Source: JBMNMU01 sp050953505 (GTDB lineage Bacteria; Bacillota; Clostridia; Peptostreptococcales; Anaerovoracaceae). From it: a stretch of 64,000 nucleotides of DNA. Below, one piece after another: positions 63,051 through 64,000 of the stretch; within the stretch, counting starts at the first letter, position 1, and every line of letters begins with the position of its first letter. The position numbers and the translations under genes are program-made. The DNA lies in NCBI GenBank assembly GCA_050953505.1, contig JBMNMU010000001.1:1550001-1614000 (forward strand), written 5' to 3'. The notes under the pieces were generated by a model, which worked only from the letters and a program-made list of their open reading frames with translations, searched no databases and was not told the DNA's origin.

Positions 63051-64000
63051 TGTTTATGGTAATCTAAAAGTACAATAATTGGCAGCCAGAAATACAAAAA
63101 GTAATTGCCAGTACAAACCTAACAATATACCCTATTAAGTGACTATGCTTATAGGGGAGGAAAGGAAGTGCTGACAATTACTCAAGTCAATTATATCCGA
63201 GAATTATACTTTTTAGAAGGGAAAAATTACTCAGAAATATGTAAAATGACCCAAAAGAATTATCGTACTGTCAAGAAATACGTTGAAATGGACGATTTCA
63301 ACGAACAGCATCATAAGGCAAAACGACCAAACAAATCAGATATACTAAGACCAATTATCAAAAAATGGATTTTAGAAGACCAATCAAGGCACCGTAAGCA
63401 AAGACATACTGCCAAAAGGATATTTGAACGCTTGGAAGAAGAATATCCCGAAATACTGAAGATCTCCGATAGAAGAGTAAGGGATATAGTCAAAGAAGAA
63501 AGAGAAAAACTACATGGCTCTAACAAAGCTCATTTACTCCTTAACCATCCTGGAGGAGAAGCGCAAGTTGATTTTGGTACTTTTGAAGCTTTTGAAAACG
63601 GGACCTTGAAAAAATTTCATGAGCTCATCCTATCATTTCCAAAATCTAATGCCGGTTTTGCTGTAGTCACAAGAAGTGAAACCCGCGAAGCTTTCTTGGA
63701 AGGATTGCTAACCATTTTCAATTTCATAGGATATGTTCCGAAGGCCATTTGGTTTGACCAAATGTCCTCGATAGCTTTGAGAGTCAGGGATGAAAGGGGG
63801 CAAGTAAAAGTATCTGATTTTGTAACACGCTTCGCTACACACTATGGATTTAGCATAAAACTATGTAACCCCAACAGTGGCCACGAGAAAGGCAATGTAG
63901 AAAACAAAGTGGGCACCATCAGACGAAACTTGTTTGTGCCTGAGCCTACAATCAAGGATTTGGAAGCCTTTAACCTTATGTTACTGGAAAAATGTCAGGC
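63051..64000 (+). mobile_element. Second IS21-family element, left part only (runs off right edge)
   Basis: It begins at TGTTTATGGTAATCTAAAAG, the same end as the IS21 copy at 46654-49049, and keeps the internal repeats AAAAAGTAATTGCCAGTAC and the GGGAGGAAAGG ribosome site. It faces the opposite way to the first copy. The proteins agree in most positions but not all. Confidence 0.88.
63168..64000 (+). CDS. istA: IS21 transposase IstA, second copy, 3' part outside window
   Basis: The frame from GTG 63168 stays open to the end of the window (277 codons). It begins LTITQVNYIREL and has the helix-turn-helix (KNYSEICKMTQKNYRTVKKY region) and the first acids of the integrase core (AQVDFGTFEAF, IWFDQMSS) plus GNVENKVG. 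It is a diverged homologue of the IstA at 47433-48932, so the two copies came by separate insertion events or have drifted. Confidence 0.88.
   Translation, partial: MLTITQVNYIRELYFLEGKNYSEICKMTQKNYRTVKKYVEMDDFNEQHHKAKRPNKSDILRPIIKKWILEDQSRHRKQRHTAKRIFERLEEEYPEILKISDRRVRDIVKEEREKLHGSNKAHLLLNHPGGEAQVDFGTFEAFENGTLKKFHELILSFPKSNAGFAVVTRSETREAFLEGLLTIFNFIGYVPKAIWFDQMSSIALRVRDERGQVKVSDFVTRFATHYGFSIKLCNPNSGHEKGNVENKVGTIRRNLFVPEPTIKDLEAFNLMLLEKCQ

Noticed and set aside
46654..63051. A composite IS21 transposon carrying the accessory block
   Set aside because: The two IS copies are inverted and diverged, the second is seen only in part, and the first has its own 7-base duplication, showing a separate insertion.

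Overview
The window looks like a low-GC, anaerobic Firmicute of the Clostridia. The closest match I can suggest from memory is an Alkaliphilus/Natronincola-type organism. The pointers are AT-rich DNA with strong AGGAGG ribosome sites, SPASM-type radical SAM chemistry, a short Ric-type diiron protein, meso-diaminopimelate dehydrogenase, and many sodium-linked transporters (NhaC, PutP, Na/Pi, a receiver fused to an MpsC-like domain). This is inference from gene content. There is no rRNA or tRNA in the window to confirm it.

Positions 1-45,000 are mostly chromosomal housekeeping and sensing genes. First come two tandem APC amino-acid permeases, the second in one operon with a sensor kinase that carries a solute-binding domain and with a sigma-54 activator, followed by a COG2403 P-loop protein. 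A 66-bp perfect palindrome ends this block. Next are a rubredoxin-like protein, an NhaC antiporter behind a structured leader RNA, a dCache kinase with a receiver-DUF2294 regulator, a beta-lactamase-fold hydrolase and ddh. A likely metal operon follows (Ric-like protein, CPG-type P-type ATPase, HMA protein) with an FNR-like site. Then come an AI-2E permease, an FMN reductase, a pirin, a DUF2935 protein, a YetF-like protein, putP, a Na/Pi symporter, a complete siderophore ABC operon behind a palindromic operator, coaBC, two large cyclic-di-GMP proteins, codA, an MFS exporter, a DNA glycosylase, a hemerythrin and a GyrI-like protein. A third cyclic-di-GMP protein is split by an IS3-family element.

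Positions 45,000-64,000 are an accessory region full of insertion sequences. An IS21 element interrupts a phospholipase C gene. A radical SAM/SPASM enzyme is followed at once by a 43-residue Cys-rich peptide, which looks like a RiPP locus. Then come a deaminase-like fusion protein, ribonuclease Z, a degraded nucleotidyltransferase-HEPN gene, an IS66 element and an ISL3 element. An AT-rich three-gene operon (HelD/UvrD-like helicase, methyltransferase, DUF1848 protein) follows. A second, inverted IS21 copy runs off the right edge.

Target-site duplications and restored reading frames let me place three IS insertions to the base (IS3, IS21, ISL3). The two loci most likely to hold something undescribed are the RiPP-like pair (49270-50615) and the helicase/methyltransferase/DUF1848 operon (58482-62903).
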